Positions 17,323-27,831 of a stretch of 61,933 nucleotides of DNA are shown here, piece after piece (the first letter of the stretch is position 1; each line of letters opens with the position of its first letter). Under the pieces are notes generated by a model. The model was not told where the DNA came from. It saw only the letters and a list, made by a program, of their open reading frames with translations, and did no database searches. The stretch is from an uncultured Actinomycetes bacterium (GTDB taxonomy: Bacteria > Actinomycetota > Actinomycetes > Nanopelagicales > Nanopelagicaceae), in the NCBI GenBank assembly GCA_903899375.1, contig CAIUIT010000082.1, forward strand, positions 1-61,933. Reading direction: 5' to 3'. Position numbers and translations under genes: made by a program.

Positions 17323-18615
17323 TTACTTCTTAAAGTCGGCTAAGCCCTTTTGAGCTTCAGTGAGCCATGATTTACGAGCGGCTGCAGCTTCACGAGCAAC
17401 CATGGCTTTGGCAGTCTGCCCAGCGGCTTCGGCCTTAGTAGCCTGCTTCTCATAATTTTCAATTGCATCGAGTAAACCTTGAACAACGGTATTGGCATGA
17501 GCGATAGCAGTCGGATCGCTGCGGCGAGCAACTTCCTCGTGGAGCGAATCAATCTCGATCTGCACTTTCTCTAGACGAGCTTCCAGGGCGGCTCGTTTTG
17601 TGCGCTCAGTCATTCCAATGCGATCCCACTTTTCGTGAAGATCGTGGAATTTATGACGAGCAGATTTGACATCGCTCACCGGTAACAAGGCCTCAAATTG
17701 TGAAATCAACTCTTCGCGCTTGGCGAGGTTGGTGGCCATTGTTCCTTGGCGCTTCTCTAAATCGGCTTTCTTCGCCGCAAAGAAGGCATCTTGAGCGCTC
17801 TTAAATTCATCCCAGAGACGAGTATCTACGCTCTTCTTGCCGCGCCCGGCGGCCTTCCAGGCATCCATAAGCTCTTTAAACCGATTTGCAGTCGCGAGCC
17901 ACTCTTTGGAAGTAGCCAACTTCTTGGCCTCTTCGATGATGGCAGCTTTTGACTGAGTGACGAGTGCGGTCTGGCTTTCGAGTTGTGCAAAATGGGTTCG
18001 GCGGCGCTTATCAAACTTATTACGGGCGCTGGAAAAACGCTTCCATAGATCTGCATCTGCTTTCTTATCCAATCGTGGCGCGGCTTTCCACTCATCAAGC
18101 AGGGTTTTTAAGCGATCCCCGGTTGACTTCCAACTTTCTGAAAGGGCGAGGGATTCGGCTTCAGTTACCAATTTCTCTTTAATCTCTGTTGCTTCGACGC
18201 GTTTGGCTTCCTTCGCTGCGTTCTCTATGGCCTTGCGAGCTTCGTATGCAGCCTTATGACCTTCTATGAGTTCTGGAATCTGATCGACAGATTTGGCCAG
18301 AGTCGCAAGATCTCCGACCCCATTGAGGTTGAGGATCTGCTCTTTCAATTTTGTTACAGCTGTATGTGCATCGCTTGGAACCATTGCTCCGCTTTTGATA
18401 CGGGCGGCAAGAAGTGCGACTTCTGATGCAAGAGATTCAAATTTTCTAACAAAATATGCAAGGGCTTCTTCGGCGCTCTTGCCAGGGTATGAGCCGACTG
18501 CGCGTTCACCTTCAGGAGTGGTTACATAAACTGTTCCATCATCACCTACGCGACCGAATTTTGCTGGATCGCCGATTAACGCTGATGCTGCACTGAGATT
18601 CTCTGGAACTGACAT
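17323..18615 (-). CDS. DUF349 repeat protein
   Basis: Mostly helical protein of 430 aa with three recognisable DUF349 repeats, each with a W-x-R-x-L-x-x-W pattern: WKSTGDRLKTLLDEWKAA, WLATANRFKELMDAWKAA and ARHKFHDLHEKWDRIG. The C-terminal part is Ala/Lys-rich coiled coil (KQATKAEAAGQTAKAMVARE). No enzyme motif is present. Proteins of this family are widespread in actinobacteria next to rel and have no established function; a nucleic-acid or scaffold role is only a guess. The strong Shine-Dalgarno AAGGAG is 7-8 bases before the ATG, so this gene has a leader, unlike most starts here. Confidence 0.85.
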   Translation of the reverse strand: MSVPENLSAASALIGDPAKFGRVGDDGTVYVTTPEGERAVGSYPGKSAEEALAYFVRKFESLASEVALLAARIKSGAMVPSDAHTAVTKLKEQILNLNGVGDLATLAKSVDQIPELIEGHKAAYEARKAIENAAKEAKRVEATEIKEKLVTEAESLALSESWKSTGDRLKTLLDEWKAAPRLDKKADADLWKRFSSARNKFDKRRRTHFAQLESQTALVTQSKAAIIEEAKKLATSKEWLATANRFKELMDAWKAAGRGKKSVDTRLWDEFKSAQDAFFAAKKADLEKRQGTMATNLAKREELISQFEALLPVSDVKSARHKFHDLHEKWDRIGMTERTKRAALEARLEKVQIEIDSLHEEVARRSDPTAIAHANTVVQGLLDAIENYEKQATKAEAAGQTAKAMVAREAAAARKSWLTEAQKGLADFKK

Positions 18616-18817
18616 GACGTACTCCTTAGGTTGCGCGTCGAGTGCTTTTACTGGATCGGTCCAGGTGAGGCACTTTCCGTTATCGGATGACTCTGGATAA
18701 GCCCGCTTTGGAGCGGGTTTACTCCTCTGATCAGGTTTAATCAGGGCTTAACGGTACCCTTAAAGCATCTACCTGGGAAAATTGGTACCCCAGACCGTTG
18801 AAAAGTAGGCCTATTGA
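18616..18817. other. Divergent intergenic region with inverted and direct repeats
   Basis: The 202 bases between DUF349 (minus) and the metallo-hydrolase (plus) hold no ORF. They contain a hairpin, CCCGCTTTGGAGCGGG, near 18701-18716, extendable on both sides with one G-U pair. They also contain two copies of GGTACCC (18753-18759 and 18784-18790) exactly 31 bases apart, about three helical turns. AACGGT and ACCGTT flank this pair as an inverted repeat. A TACCGT box on the minus strand (18751-18756) could promote DUF349 with a long leader that includes the hairpin. The hairpin lacks a U-run, so a terminator is unlikely. Confidence 0.35.
18806..18811 (+). promoter_or_regulatory. -10-like box TAGGCC for the metallo-hydrolase/hisS operon
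   Basis: TAGGCC, one base off the common TAGGCT, ends 6 bases before the GTG at 18818. It supports that GTG as a leaderless start. Confidence 0.45.
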
Positions 18818-19507
18818 GTGATTCTTGAGGTGGTTCAGGCCCAGTATTTTGGGACAAATTGTTGGATCTTTGCCAGCGGGGAGAATTCCGAGTGTTTTAT
18901 CGTCGACCCAGGTATCGCCGTCCCAGACCTTGTGGGGCAGATAGGCGATGTTATTGCCCGGCACAACCTCAAGCCGATCGCCACCATCGTCACTCACGGG
19001 CATTTAGATCACACTTTTTCGGTCCATGCCTTTGATGAGAAGTATGGCGTGGCCACGTACATTCACCCGAAAGATCGTGAATTTTTAGCCAATCCATTAG
19101 GGCTGTTAAACGCCAACGGACCGATCGCTCCGTTGCTTCACGAGATGGGCATAACGAGTTTTGATGAGCCGACTGATGTGCGCGAATTGCTCGATGGCAC
19201 CTCGATTGAAATTGCGGGTTTCACTCTAAAGGCTCGTCATGCGCCAGGTCATACTCCTGGATCCACGGTCTTTGTGGTCAACGACCAGTACTTGATCAGT
19301 GGAGATGTGCTTTTCCGGAACTCAATTGGAAATACAACTAGTCGATTGGGTTCCAACGAAAGCATGAAAAAGACGCTGCGCAATGTGATACTTCCTCTGA
19401 ATGATGACCTAATTGTGCTCCCAGGGCATGGCCCGGAAACTACAATTGGCCGAGAACGGAAGAACAATGACTATTTGCAAGATCGATACTTAAGGAGTGC
19501 TGACTGA
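18818..19507 (+). CDS. MBL-fold metallo-hydrolase (glyoxalase II-like)
   Basis: Metallo-beta-lactamase fold enzyme of 229 aa. The di-metal site is complete: THGHLDH (residues 59-65), HAPGHTPGS, the bridging Asp in LISGDVLF, and the last His in VLPGHGPETT. FGTNCWIFA at the N-terminus is typical of the glyoxalase II-like branch. In actinobacteria a member of this family always lies just before hisS. Its substrate is not known; hydroxyacylglutathione is unlikely because this lineage is expected to use mycothiol. Start is the GTG 6 bases after TAGGCC. The stop shares one base with the hisS ATG. Confidence 0.88.
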   Translation: MILEVVQAQYFGTNCWIFASGENSECFIVDPGIAVPDLVGQIGDVIARHNLKPIATIVTHGHLDHTFSVHAFDEKYGVATYIHPKDREFLANPLGLLNANGPIAPLLHEMGITSFDEPTDVRELLDGTSIEIAGFTLKARHAPGHTPGSTVFVVNDQYLISGDVLFRNSIGNTTSRLGSNESMKKTLRNVILPLNDDLIVLPGHGPETTIGRERKNNDYLQDRYLRSAD

Positions 19508-20778
19508 TGGCGAAGTTCCAAGCACCTAAAGGCGTAAGCGAGTATGTCCCTGACCGCTCATCCCACTTTGATTATGTGCGGAACGTTCTTATCGAATCCG
19601 CCGTTGTCACTGGATATCAGTTGATGGAACTTCCGGTATTTGAAGATACCGAACTCTTTACCCGTGGGGTGGGGGAGTCAACCGATGTAGTTCGCAAGGA
19701 GATGTACACCTTTGAAGATCGCGGTGGACGCTCGATCACGTTGAGGCCTGAAGGAACAGCTGGCGTGATGCGGGCCGTTATTGAACATAACTTAGATCGA
19801 GGCCAACTTCCAGTAAAGGTTTATTACTCCGGTGCATTTTTCAGAGCAGAGCGGCCCCAGGCGGGTCGATATCGCCAGTTCTACCAGGTTGGGATCGAAG
19901 CGATCGGGGTTGCCGATCCTAGAATTGATGTAGAGGTGATTGCGGTAGCGGAACGTGCATTCCGACAATTAGGGCTGAAGAACTATCGCCTTGAAATAAC
20001 CTCTCTCGGTGATGCCCTGACTAGAGAGAACTATCTCACCGACCTTCGAGTATTCATATCGACGATCGCCCTTGATGAAGAGACCAGCGCTCGAGCCCTT
20101 ATAAATCCGCTACGTCTATTCGATGACAAACGCCCCGAGGTAAAAGAAGCGATGAGCAAAGCCCCGGTGTTGATGGATTATTTGACTTCCGAAAGTGCGG
20201 CAGATTTTGCCAAGGTCAAAGAGTTGTTAGGTGCCCTAGACATAGCTTTCGTAGTGAATACTCGCATGGTGCGCGGATTGGACTATTACACCGGCACGGC
20301 ATTTGAATTTGTTCACAACGATCTCGGTGCACAATCGGGAATAGGCGGCGGAGGCCGATATGACGGGTTGATGGCACAACTTGGAGGACAGGAATTGTCC
20401 GGTATTGGTTTTGGGCTCGGAATCGATCGAGTCCTCTTGGCGCGCGAGGCAGAAGGCCTTTCTCTGCCAGATGGGTTAGGTCTAGATCTCTACATAGTTC
20501 CACTTGGAACTGGTGATGCAGCTCTGGCCGTAGCCGAGCAGTTGCGCCAACGCGGGATTCGCGTGGATTTAGCTTTCGGAGATAAGGCGCTCAAGGGAGC
20601 GATGAAATCCGCAGATAAGAGCGGTGCTAAGTACTCAATCGTCCTCGGAGTCGATGAAATCTCCTCTGGGGTCATCTCTCTCAAAGAGATGAAATCGGGG
20701 GCGACCTCTTCGGTTACTCTTAGTGCTTTAGCCAATGAATTAATCGAACGTATCGCAAACCTTGGAGAGCACCCTTAA
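19507..20778 (+). CDS. hisS: Histidine--tRNA ligase
   Basis: Class II synthetase of 423 aa that charges tRNA-His. Motif 2 is in [21 protein letters not shown], and the two histidine-specific boxes are present: [14 protein letters not shown] and GGGRYDGLM. Motif 3 is [14 protein letters not shown]-terminal anticodon-binding domain (about 325-420) completes the protein. ATG shares one base with the preceding stop, so it is translationally coupled to the metallo-hydrolase. aspS begins right after its stop. Confidence 0.97.
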   Translation: MAKFQAPKGVSEYVPDRSSHFDYVRNVLIESAVVTGYQLMELPVFEDTELFTRGVGESTDVVRKEMYTFEDRGGRSITLRPEGTAGVMRAVIEHNLDRGQLPVKVYYSGAFFRAERPQAGRYRQFYQVGIEAIGVADPRIDVEVIAVAERAFRQLGLKNYRLEITSLGDALTRENYLTDLRVFISTIALDEETSARALINPLRLFDDKRPEVKEAMSKAPVLMDYLTSESAADFAKVKELLGALDIAFVVNTRMVRGLDYYTGTAFEFVHNDLGAQSGIGGGGRYDGLMAQLGGQELSGIGFGLGIDRVLLAREAEGLSLPDGLGLDLYIVPLGTGDAALAVAEQLRQRGIRVDLAFGDKALKGAMKSADKSGAKYSIVLGVDEISSGVISLKEMKSGATSSVTLSALANELIERIANLGEHP

Positions 20779-20779
20779 T

Positions 20780-22528
20780 ATGTTACGCACACACGATGCT
20801 GGATCACTTTCAAAGTCCGATGTAGGTTCCACGGTTGTATTGGCTGGCTGGGTTGCTCGTCGCCGGGATCATGGCGGCGTTGCATTCATCGATCTCCGTG
20901 ATGCATCTGGAGCAGTCCAAGTTGTCATCAAGGATGATATTGCTGGTGCCCTACGGGCTGAATGGTGTGTTCTTATTACTGGAGTTGTCAGAGTCCGACC
21001 AGAAGGCAATGAAAATCCAAATATCGCAACTGGAGCTATCGAGATTGATTGCCAGAATCTGGAAGTACTCAGCGAGGCAGCGGCGCTTCCGTTTCCTGTA
21101 GATAGCGGAGATGTTTCAAACATTAGCGAAGAGATTCGTCTGAAGTATCGATACTTAGATCTGCGCAGAGAAGGTCCTTCCAAGAATTTGCGCCTGCGCT
21201 CACGGGTTACATCCACCATTCGCACAGTGATGGATCGCCTAGATTTCTTAGAGATTGAAACTCCCTATTTGACTCGTTCAACTCCCGAAGGGGCCCGCGA
21301 TTTCTTGGTTCCGGTTCGGCTGCAACCCGGCAGTTGGTATGCCTTGCCACAATCTCCGCAATTGTTTAAACAGTTACTTATGGTCGCGGGTATGGAACGT
21401 TACTATCAGATCGCTCGCTGTTTCCGCGACGAAGATTTTCGCGCCGATCGTCAGCCAGAATTCACGCAATTAGATATCGAAATGTCATTTGTTGATCAAG
21501 AAGATATTTTGCGGGTCGCTGAGGAGATTCTGGAAGAGGTTTTCAATAAGACGGTGGGTTATCAAATTCCACGACCTATTCCCCGGATGACATATGCAGA
21601 GGCGATGCGTCGCTTCGGGTCCGACAAGCCAGATCTGCGTTTTGGGCAAGAGTTAGTTGACGTTAAGGACTTTTTCGCTAGCACCACCTTTCGCGTCTTC
21701 CAGGCTGATTACGTCGGGGCCGTTGTCATGCCCGGCGGAGCAAGTTCTCCACGTCGTGAATTAGATGGCTGGCAGGACTGGGCCAAGGCGCGGGGAGCCA
21801 AGGGCTTGGCATACATTTTGGTACAAGAAGATGGAACTTTGGCGGGACCTGTTGCTAAGAATCTTTCAGTAACTGAAGCTGCAGGTATAGCTGCTCATAC
21901 AGGAGCAGCCCCAGGAGATGCAATCTTCTTCGCTGCGGGAAATAAGAGCTCCTCCCAAGCCCTTCTTGGAGCAGTTCGTCTAGAGATCGCCCAACGCTGC
22001 TCTCTTATTGCACCTAATACGTGGGAATTTCTCTGGGTTGTTGATGCACCCATGTTTGAACCGGTCGATGTGGAAAATGCAGAAGCGGGTTGGACGGCGG
22101 TTCACCATCCATTTACCGGTCCAAAGCCAGAGTTTGCAGATACATTCAATAAGGATCCTGGCGGCGCACTTGCATATGCCTACGACATCGTGCTCAATGG
22201 CAATGAGATCGGCGGTGGATCGATTCGTATTCACAAGCGCGAGATGCAGCAACGCGTCTTTGATGTGATCGGGCTAACTCCCGAAGAGGCTAAGAGTAAG
22301 TTTGGTTTCCTCCTAGAAGCATTCAATTACGGTCCGCCTCCGCATGGCGGGATAGCTATCGGCATGGATCGCCTATGCGCCCTACTCACGGGAGCTGAGT
22401 CAATTCGCGAAGTGATTGCTTTCCCTAAGACTGCCAGTGGCGGAGATCCGCTTACCGGCGCCCCAACGCCGATCACCCCGGCGCAGCGCAAAGAAGCTGC
22501 CGTCGACTACGTGCCCGAAAAGGATTAA
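20780..22528 (+). CDS. aspS: Aspartate--tRNA ligase
   Basis: Bacterial-type class II AspRS of 582 aa. It has the N-terminal OB-fold anticodon domain (about 1-105, [19 protein letters not shown]), the catalytic core with motif 1, motif 2 ([20 protein letters not shown]) and motif 3 ([13 protein letters not shown]), and the bacterial GAD insertion (about 280-410). The ORF track begins at a TTG inside hisS; the ATG at 20780 directly after the hisS stop is better. Whether it also charges tRNA-Asn cannot be told from sequence by eye. Confidence 0.97.
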   Translation: MLRTHDAGSLSKSDVGSTVVLAGWVARRRDHGGVAFIDLRDASGAVQVVIKDDIAGALRAEWCVLITGVVRVRPEGNENPNIATGAIEIDCQNLEVLSEAAALPFPVDSGDVSNISEEIRLKYRYLDLRREGPSKNLRLRSRVTSTIRTVMDRLDFLEIETPYLTRSTPEGARDFLVPVRLQPGSWYALPQSPQLFKQLLMVAGMERYYQIARCFRDEDFRADRQPEFTQLDIEMSFVDQEDILRVAEEILEEVFNKTVGYQIPRPIPRMTYAEAMRRFGSDKPDLRFGQELVDVKDFFASTTFRVFQADYVGAVVMPGGASSPRRELDGWQDWAKARGAKGLAYILVQEDGTLAGPVAKNLSVTEAAGIAAHTGAAPGDAIFFAAGNKSSSQALLGAVRLEIAQRCSLIAPNTWEFLWVVDAPMFEPVDVENAEAGWTAVHHPFTGPKPEFADTFNKDPGGALAYAYDIVLNGNEIGGGSIRIHKREMQQRVFDVIGLTPEEAKSKFGFLLEAFNYGPPPHGGIAIGMDRLCALLTGAESIREVIAFPKTASGGDPLTGAPTPITPAQRKEAAVDYVPEKD

Positions 22529-22555
22529 TTTACCGCTCTGACCTTGAAGTTCAGG

Positions 22556-22561
22556 TAGGCT
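22556..22561 (+). promoter_or_regulatory. -10 box TAGGCT for leaderless DUF948-alaS operon
   Basis: TAGGCT ends 7 bases before the ATG of the DUF948 gene, in the 40-base gap after aspS. Confidence 0.55.
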
Positions 22562-22568
22562 AATACAC

Positions 22569-22856
22569 ATGGGTCCCGGAGGAATTGCGACAATCATTGC
22601 GGCTTGTTCGCTATTGGTGATTGCCTTTGCCTTGGGCTATGCGGTCATCCGGGTCGGCAATTTGATAGACGAGGTCCAGAAGACCATCAAGAGCGTTAAT
22701 CGCATCGTGTCAACAGCGGAAAATTTCACAGAGAAAGTTACCGGTTCGATCACCTCATTGATTGAGAAGAACTCCGGCTTTCTCAAAGTGATTGGAACTC
22801 TCGTAGGGGCCTTCGCTGGTAAAAAATTCGGACGCGATGATCGCGAGCACGAGTAG
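22569..22856 (+). CDS. DUF948 membrane protein
   Basis: Small protein of 95 aa with one N-terminal membrane helix (about residues 5-28, IATIIAACSLLVIAFALGYAVI), an amphipathic helical stretch (NLIDEVQKTIKSVNRIVSTAENF), and a charged tail (KKFGRDDREHE). This is the DUF948 architecture. Family members lie next to alaS across actinobacteria; their function is unknown. The ATG is set by a TAGGCT box 7 bases upstream. alaS begins 3 bases after the stop, so both share a promoter. Confidence 0.8.
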   Translation: MGPGGIATIIAACSLLVIAFALGYAVIRVGNLIDEVQKTIKSVNRIVSTAENFTEKVTGSITSLIEKNSGFLKVIGTLVGAFAGKKFGRDDREHE

Positions 22857-22859
22857 TCG

Positions 22860-25532
22860 GTGGAATCTGCAGAAATCAGAGCGCGTTGGCTGCGCTTCTT
22901 CGAGTCCGACAATGCCCTGGGGCTGAAACACACTGTCGTCCCTTCTGCCTCGTTGATTGCTGATGATCCAAATCTCCTCCTTGTAAATGCTGGAATGGTT
23001 CCTTTTAAGCCTTACTTCCTCGGCGAGGTAAAAGCTCCGTATGCGCGTGCTACATCTGTACAGAAGTGCGTACGCACCTTGGATATCGACGAGGTCGGCA
23101 AGACCACTCGACACGCCTCATTCTTTCAAATGTGTGGAAATTTCTCTTTTGGAGATTACTTCAAAGAGGGCGCAATTACGATGGCATGGGAACTTTTAAC
23201 TAAACCGATCAGCGATGGCGGTTTTGGCTTTCCAGAGGAGAAGCTCTGGGTCACCGTTTATCTCAATGACGATGAAGCAGCAGATATTTGGCATAAGAAG
23301 GTAGGCGTTCCTAAAGAGCGAATTCAGCGTCGTGGAATGGCAGATAACTTCTGGTCGATGGGCGTTGCTGGACCGTGCGGACCTTGCTCAGAGATTTATT
23401 ATGACCGTGGACCAGCGTATGGTCGCGAAGGTGGCCCGATAGCCGACGAGGATCGCTACCTTGAAGTCTGGAATCTCGTCTTCATGCAAAACATCCGTGC
23501 CGACGGCGGCTCTAAAGATGATTATCCAATTATTGGGGAACTTCCAGCTAAGAATATTGATACCGGTCTTGGGCTAGAGCGTACGGCTGCGTTGCTTCAG
23601 GGAGTCGAAAATATCTACGAAATTGATACCACGATGCAGATTCTCTCCAAGGCCTCCGAGCTTGCTGGCGTCACATATGGCAAAGATGCCAAGAGCGATG
23701 TTTCACTTCGAGTAGTCGCAGACCATGCCCGGACATCAATGATGCTCATAGGCGATGGAGTTTTGCCTGGAAATGAAGGCCGTGGCTATGTGCTGCGGCG
23801 AATGATGCGCCGAACTATTCGCAATATGCGAATTCTCGGGGCACCTGATCACAACTCTAAAGAGCTCTTAATGGCGGCAATTGGCGCTATGTCACCCCAG
23901 TATCCAGAGTTGCTGGACAAGAGCAGTCGCCTAATCGAAGTTACGCAAGCAGAAGAAGATTCATTCCTGTCGACGTTGAAAAGCGGAACGCAGATCTTTG
24001 ATTTAGCTTCGGTTGACGCAAAGAGTTCTAAGAGCGCCACATTAACCGGCGATACTGCTTTCAAGCTTCACGATACATATGGATTCCCTTTTGATCTGAC
24101 TCTAGAAATGGCATCTGAGACCGGCTTGAAAGTTGATGAAGAGGGCTTCCGTCGTCTCATGAAAGAACAGAAAGAGCGAGCTAAGGCAGATGCCAGGGCT
24201 AAAAAGAGCGGGCATACAGATCTCTCAGAGTATCGCAAGATTGTGGATGCAAAAGGCAAGACCGAATTTATTGGTTACCAACACCCCGAAGGTGAAGCGA
24301 ACGTTCGAGCGATTATGGTCGATGGCACCAGCGTCCACGAGGTTAACTCCGGTGATGTTGAAATCATTTTGGACCGAACTCCTTTTTACGCTGAAGGAGG
24401 AGGACAGCTTTCGGATGGCGGCATCCTGACTCTTGCAGATGGAACTCGCATCGAGATAGATGATGTCCAGGCACCCGTTCCCGGACTATACGTACACCGC
24501 GGAACTATTGTTTCTGGTTCCTTAAAAGTGGATCAGCAATTGTTTGCCCAGATTGATCAAGGACGACGCAAGGCTATATCTCGTGCCCATACTGCTACGC
24601 ATATGGTTCATAAGGCATTTCGAGAAGCCCTCGGTGAGAGCGCAACTCAAGCTGGTTCAGAGAATGCACCAGGACGTTTTAGGTTTGATTTCCCGGCAAA
24701 TGGTGCGGTGCCAGGCAGTGTTCTCAACGACGTTGAAGCACGCGTTAACTCACTTCTCATCGAGAATTTGGAAGTTACTGCCGAAGAGATGAGCCAGGCT
24801 AAGGCGCAGGAAATTGGCGCGATGGCTCTCTTTGGAGAAAAGTACGGCGATGTCGTACGAGTAGTGAGCGTTGGAGACTGGGCTAGAGAATTATGTGGCG
24901 GAACACACGTCCATTCTTCGGCTGAACTCGGTCTTGTTAAATTGCTTAACGAATCTTCAATTGGTGCAGGAGTTCGACGCGTTGAGGCGCTTGTCGGAGC
25001 CGATGCATTCTCCTATTTGGCTCGAGAACACCTGCTTCTCAATTCGCTCACCGAAATTATCAAAGGTGCGCGCGTTGAAGAATTGCCGGAACGTATCTCC
25101 GAACTCCTTAATAAAGTCAAAGTGATTGAAAAAGAGTTAGCCTCATTTAAATCTGCGCAGGCGATGTCTTCTATCAATGATCTGGCCAAGAACTTTGAGA
25201 ATATTGGTGGGTATAAAGTTCTCATCGCGCAGGTAGCCGATGGAATTTCGGGCGAAGACCTACGCTTGATGTCTTTGGATCTACGTAACAGAGATCCTCA
25301 TGCTGTTATTGGACTTCTCTCGGTTGTCGACGATCGAGTTGTGTTAGTAGCAGCCGTTGCACCTCAGGCGGCAGCCTCCGGGGCAAAAGCTGGTCAGCTG
25401 GTAAAGGCCGGTTCTGCACTTCTGGGAGGCGGTGGCGGCGGTAAAGATGATTACGCTCAAGGTGGCGGCAGCGATCTCACAAAAATTACGGCTGCAATTG
25501 CAGAGTTAAAGGCAGCGCTAGGTTCTAACTAG
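22860..25532 (+). CDS. alaS: Alanine--tRNA ligase
   Basis: Class II AlaRS of 890 aa with full domain set. The catalytic core starts [28 protein letters not shown]. The tRNA-recognition segment follows. The editing domain has [11 protein letters not shown] and [13 protein letters not shown], which hold the zinc that clears Ser- and Gly-tRNA-Ala. The C-terminal DHHA1-like domain ends in a glycine-rich stretch [15 protein letters not shown]. The GTG start lies 3 bases after the DUF948 stop. ruvX and mltG follow in the usual actinobacterial order. Confidence 0.97.
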   Translation: MESAEIRARWLRFFESDNALGLKHTVVPSASLIADDPNLLLVNAGMVPFKPYFLGEVKAPYARATSVQKCVRTLDIDEVGKTTRHASFFQMCGNFSFGDYFKEGAITMAWELLTKPISDGGFGFPEEKLWVTVYLNDDEAADIWHKKVGVPKERIQRRGMADNFWSMGVAGPCGPCSEIYYDRGPAYGREGGPIADEDRYLEVWNLVFMQNIRADGGSKDDYPIIGELPAKNIDTGLGLERTAALLQGVENIYEIDTTMQILSKASELAGVTYGKDAKSDVSLRVVADHARTSMMLIGDGVLPGNEGRGYVLRRMMRRTIRNMRILGAPDHNSKELLMAAIGAMSPQYPELLDKSSRLIEVTQAEEDSFLSTLKSGTQIFDLASVDAKSSKSATLTGDTAFKLHDTYGFPFDLTLEMASETGLKVDEEGFRRLMKEQKERAKADARAKKSGHTDLSEYRKIVDAKGKTEFIGYQHPEGEANVRAIMVDGTSVHEVNSGDVEIILDRTPFYAEGGGQLSDGGILTLADGTRIEIDDVQAPVPGLYVHRGTIVSGSLKVDQQLFAQIDQGRRKAISRAHTATHMVHKAFREALGESATQAGSENAPGRFRFDFPANGAVPGSVLNDVEARVNSLLIENLEVTAEEMSQAKAQEIGAMALFGEKYGDVVRVVSVGDWARELCGGTHVHSSAELGLVKLLNESSIGAGVRRVEALVGADAFSYLAREHLLLNSLTEIIKGARVEELPERISELLNKVKVIEKELASFKSAQAMSSINDLAKNFENIGGYKVLIAQVADGISGEDLRLMSLDLRNRDPHAVIGLLSVVDDRVVLVAAVAPQAAASGAKAGQLVKAGSALLGGGGGGKDDYAQGGGSDLTKITAAIAELKAALGSN

Positions 25533-25535
25533 TCT

Positions 25536-25970
25536 ATGAAGACAGGCCGCCGATTAGCTTTTGATTACGGGCAGGTAAGAATTGGCGTTGCAGCTAGCGA
25601 TACCTCTGGCTTGATAGCTTCACCCATCGCAACCCTTTTGGCCACGGATACTGATCTCACCGGGCAACTCACTGCGTTGTTCACCGAGTATGAACCGATT
25701 TATATTGTCGTAGGAGAACCCAAACACCTTTCTGGAGCATCTAACCCATCTCTTGTAGCTGCTCATGAATTTGCTGATCTTTTGCGCACCCTTACCGATA
25801 TTCCGATTCACTTAGTCGATGAACGCCTCTCGACAATTTCTGCAGCTAAAAACTTGCGCATAACAGGGCACAACGCCAAGTCAAGCAAAGCCAAGATCGA
25901 TGCAATGGCAGCCGTTTCTATTTTAGAGAGCGCACTAGAGCGCGAACGTATAGCAGGCCACCTTGATTAG
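25536..25970 (+). CDS. ruvX: Putative pre-16S rRNA nuclease / Holliday junction resolvase-like YqgF
   Basis: YqgF family RNase H-fold protein of 144 aa. Catalytic acids are in RRLAFDYGQVRIGVAASD, VDERLSTISAAKNL and KIDAMAAVSIL. Members process the 5' end of 16S rRNA in some bacteria; a role in DNA junctions was the earlier guess. ATG lies 3 bases after alaS, and the gene overlaps mltG by 8 bases. Confidence 0.93.
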   Translation: MKTGRRLAFDYGQVRIGVAASDTSGLIASPIATLLATDTDLTGQLTALFTEYEPIYIVVGEPKHLSGASNPSLVAAHEFADLLRTLTDIPIHLVDERLSTISAAKNLRITGHNAKSSKAKIDAMAAVSILESALERERIAGHLD

Positions 25971-26982
25971 GACGCGCAAGGAGCGAAATCTCATCTCTCT
26001 TTTCATTGGCCTTGTCTTGCTTCTCCTCTCGTTGGTTGCGCTACGAATCATGACCAATAGCGCAAACTCCGATTACCCCAAAGGAACCCCGGGCCCCCCT
26101 GTGCGTATAATTGTGACGCAAGGGGAGAGCGGAACAGCCATCGCCCAAGACCTCGCAACCCAGCATGTAGTTGCTAAAGCTGCCACCGTCATAACGAAGA
26201 TGATCAAGCGCAACATTGTTGGAATTGCTCCAGGGATTCATCTTATTGAGAGCGTTATTCCCAGCGATCAGGCTCTCATTGAGCTTTTAGATCAGAAGCG
26301 CATTGTCGATTCGATTTACGTCCTGCCTGGCTCCACTGAGTCGGATGTCCTAAAAGAACTTCACCTGATCACCTCGCTCACGCAGAAGGACGACCTCAAG
26401 ACGATTGCGCCCTATTATGCGAATCCACGTAATTCGCTGGAAGGGCAGATAGCTCCAGTTCAGTATTCATTCCAGCCTGGAACTAGTACGCATGAAGCGC
26501 TTACAAATATGCTCAAAAGTTTTGGGGATGAAGTTTCAGCAACAAAACTGAGCAGTGGTTACCAGCAATTCACGCCGTATCAAGTATTAACAGTTGCATC
26601 GATGATTCAAATCGAATCAGATCCAGCCGACAGCGGCGAAGTGGCACGCGTTATCTATAATCGTTTGAAGATCGGAATGCCCCTTCAGCTCAACTCTACG
26701 GTGCAATATGCGTTGGGATTGCGAGGACAGATTGGGCTGAGCATTAAAGCCACCCAAGTTGATTCCTCGTACAACACGTACTTGCATGTTGGATTGCCTC
26801 CGACGCCAATTTCAAACCCTTCAGTTACCTCGATCACAGCAGCGCTAAATCCCGTTCCGGGCGATTGGCTTTATTTCATCACAGTGAAGCCTCACGACAC
26901 CAGGTTCACTAATAGTTTCAGTACTTTCGAAACGTGGGTTGCGGTTTACAATCACAACGTGGCGATAGGTCTATTTAAATGA
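25963..26982 (+). CDS. mltG: Endolytic murein transglycosylase MltG
   Basis: YceG/MltG family protein of 339 aa. It has a short cytoplasmic head (IRTRKERN), one membrane helix (about 9-30), and the extracytoplasmic LytM-like and catalytic domains. The catalytic glutamate is probably the one in VASMIQIESDPADSGEVARVIYNR, and MPLQLNSTVQYALG is a family marker. It cuts nascent glycan strands and is thought to set strand termination. The TTG start overlaps ruvX by 8 bases; no better in-frame start precedes the membrane helix. aroE overlaps the end by 4 bases. Confidence 0.92.
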   Translation: MIRTRKERNLISLFIGLVLLLLSLVALRIMTNSANSDYPKGTPGPPVRIIVTQGESGTAIAQDLATQHVVAKAATVITKMIKRNIVGIAPGIHLIESVIPSDQALIELLDQKRIVDSIYVLPGSTESDVLKELHLITSLTQKDDLKTIAPYYANPRNSLEGQIAPVQYSFQPGTSTHEALTNMLKSFGDEVSATKLSSGYQQFTPYQVLTVASMIQIESDPADSGEVARVIYNRLKIGMPLQLNSTVQYALGLRGQIGLSIKATQVDSSYNTYLHVGLPPTPISNPSVTSITAALNPVPGDWLYFITVKPHDTRFTNSFSTFETWVAVYNHNVAIGLFK

Positions 26983-27785
26983 TCAAAGCAGCCGTCCTGG
27001 GTTCACCCATAAACCATAGTCTTTCTCCATTACTGCACAACGCCGCCTACGATTTTCTAGGAATACCTGGGAAATATGAAGCTATCGATCTGACTCCAGA
27101 AAATGCGCGCTCGTTCTTCATCGCAGCGCTGAAAGAGGATTGGACTGGTTTCTCTTTGACGATGCCGCTGAAAGAGACCGTCGTAGATGTTGGAGCTGAT
27201 CTGGGTTTTGATATTGATCCAATTGCGCTGCGTATGCGATCAGCCAATACCCTCTTTCGCAACGGTAATACTTTCGCGGCCTTATCAACAGACAGAACAG
27301 CCTTCGTGCACCTCCTTGCAGACATTAAGAAAGAGAAGGTGGCAATTATTGGCGGAGGAGGCACAGCGCGAGCGGCGCTCTGCGCCCTTGATGGTGTTGC
27401 CACCAGCATCGATTTCCTTCTCCGATCGCAGAATCGACGTGATCTTCTTTCTAGCCTTGGCCTTAAATCCCGTTTGAATTTCCATGCGATGGATTATTCA
27501 TTAGAAGGCTACGACTTGGTGATAGCGACTGTTCCTGTTGGCGCAAGTGATTTGATTGCGCATACCCTCGAATGTACGGTTCCAACGTTTTTCGAGGTTC
27601 TGTATAAGCCATACCCCACTCCGCTCTTGTCCAGAGCCCGCGCGTTGGGGAGTCGCACTATTGATGGTATGGATCTCTTGGTTGAACAGGCTATCGACCA
27701 GATCGCACTTTTCACTGGGGCGCTCTTTAATCGCGAAGAGTTACGCACTCATCTGCTCAAAGTGGGGCGATCTCACCTCGATTGA
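26979..27785 (+). CDS. aroE: Shikimate dehydrogenase
   Basis: NADP-dependent shikimate dehydrogenase of 268 aa, fourth step of the shikimate pathway. The substrate-binding part shows GSPINHSLSPLLHN and the lysine in LTMPLKETVVD. The second catalytic Asp is in STDRTAF. The nucleotide-binding loop is IIGGGGTARAALCAL. Compared with E. coli the sequence is divergent (NTLF in place of AVNTL; STD in place of NTD), but the key residues are kept. ATG overlaps mltG by 4 bases. aroC, aroK, aroB and aroQ follow. Confidence 0.9.
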   Translation: MIKAAVLGSPINHSLSPLLHNAAYDFLGIPGKYEAIDLTPENARSFFIAALKEDWTGFSLTMPLKETVVDVGADLGFDIDPIALRMRSANTLFRNGNTFAALSTDRTAFVHLLADIKKEKVAIIGGGGTARAALCALDGVATSIDFLLRSQNRRDLLSSLGLKSRLNFHAMDYSLEGYDLVIATVPVGASDLIAHTLECTVPTFFEVLYKPYPTPLLSRARALGSRTIDGMDLLVEQAIDQIALFTGALFNREELRTHLLKVGRSHLD

Positions 27786-27831
27786 TGGTGTGATGAGGCG
27801 GCGATGGGCTCCTATCTGACACAATACGCAT

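Noticed and set aside
18699-18720. Hairpin CCCGCTTTGGAGCGGG as an intrinsic terminator
   Set aside because: It lies between divergent genes, where no transcript needs to end, and has no U-run on either strand.
500-22860. T-box leaders before thrS, hisS, aspS or alaS
   Set aside because: The upstream gaps are 4, 0, 1 and 3 bases, and thrS looks leaderless; no room exists for a T-box.
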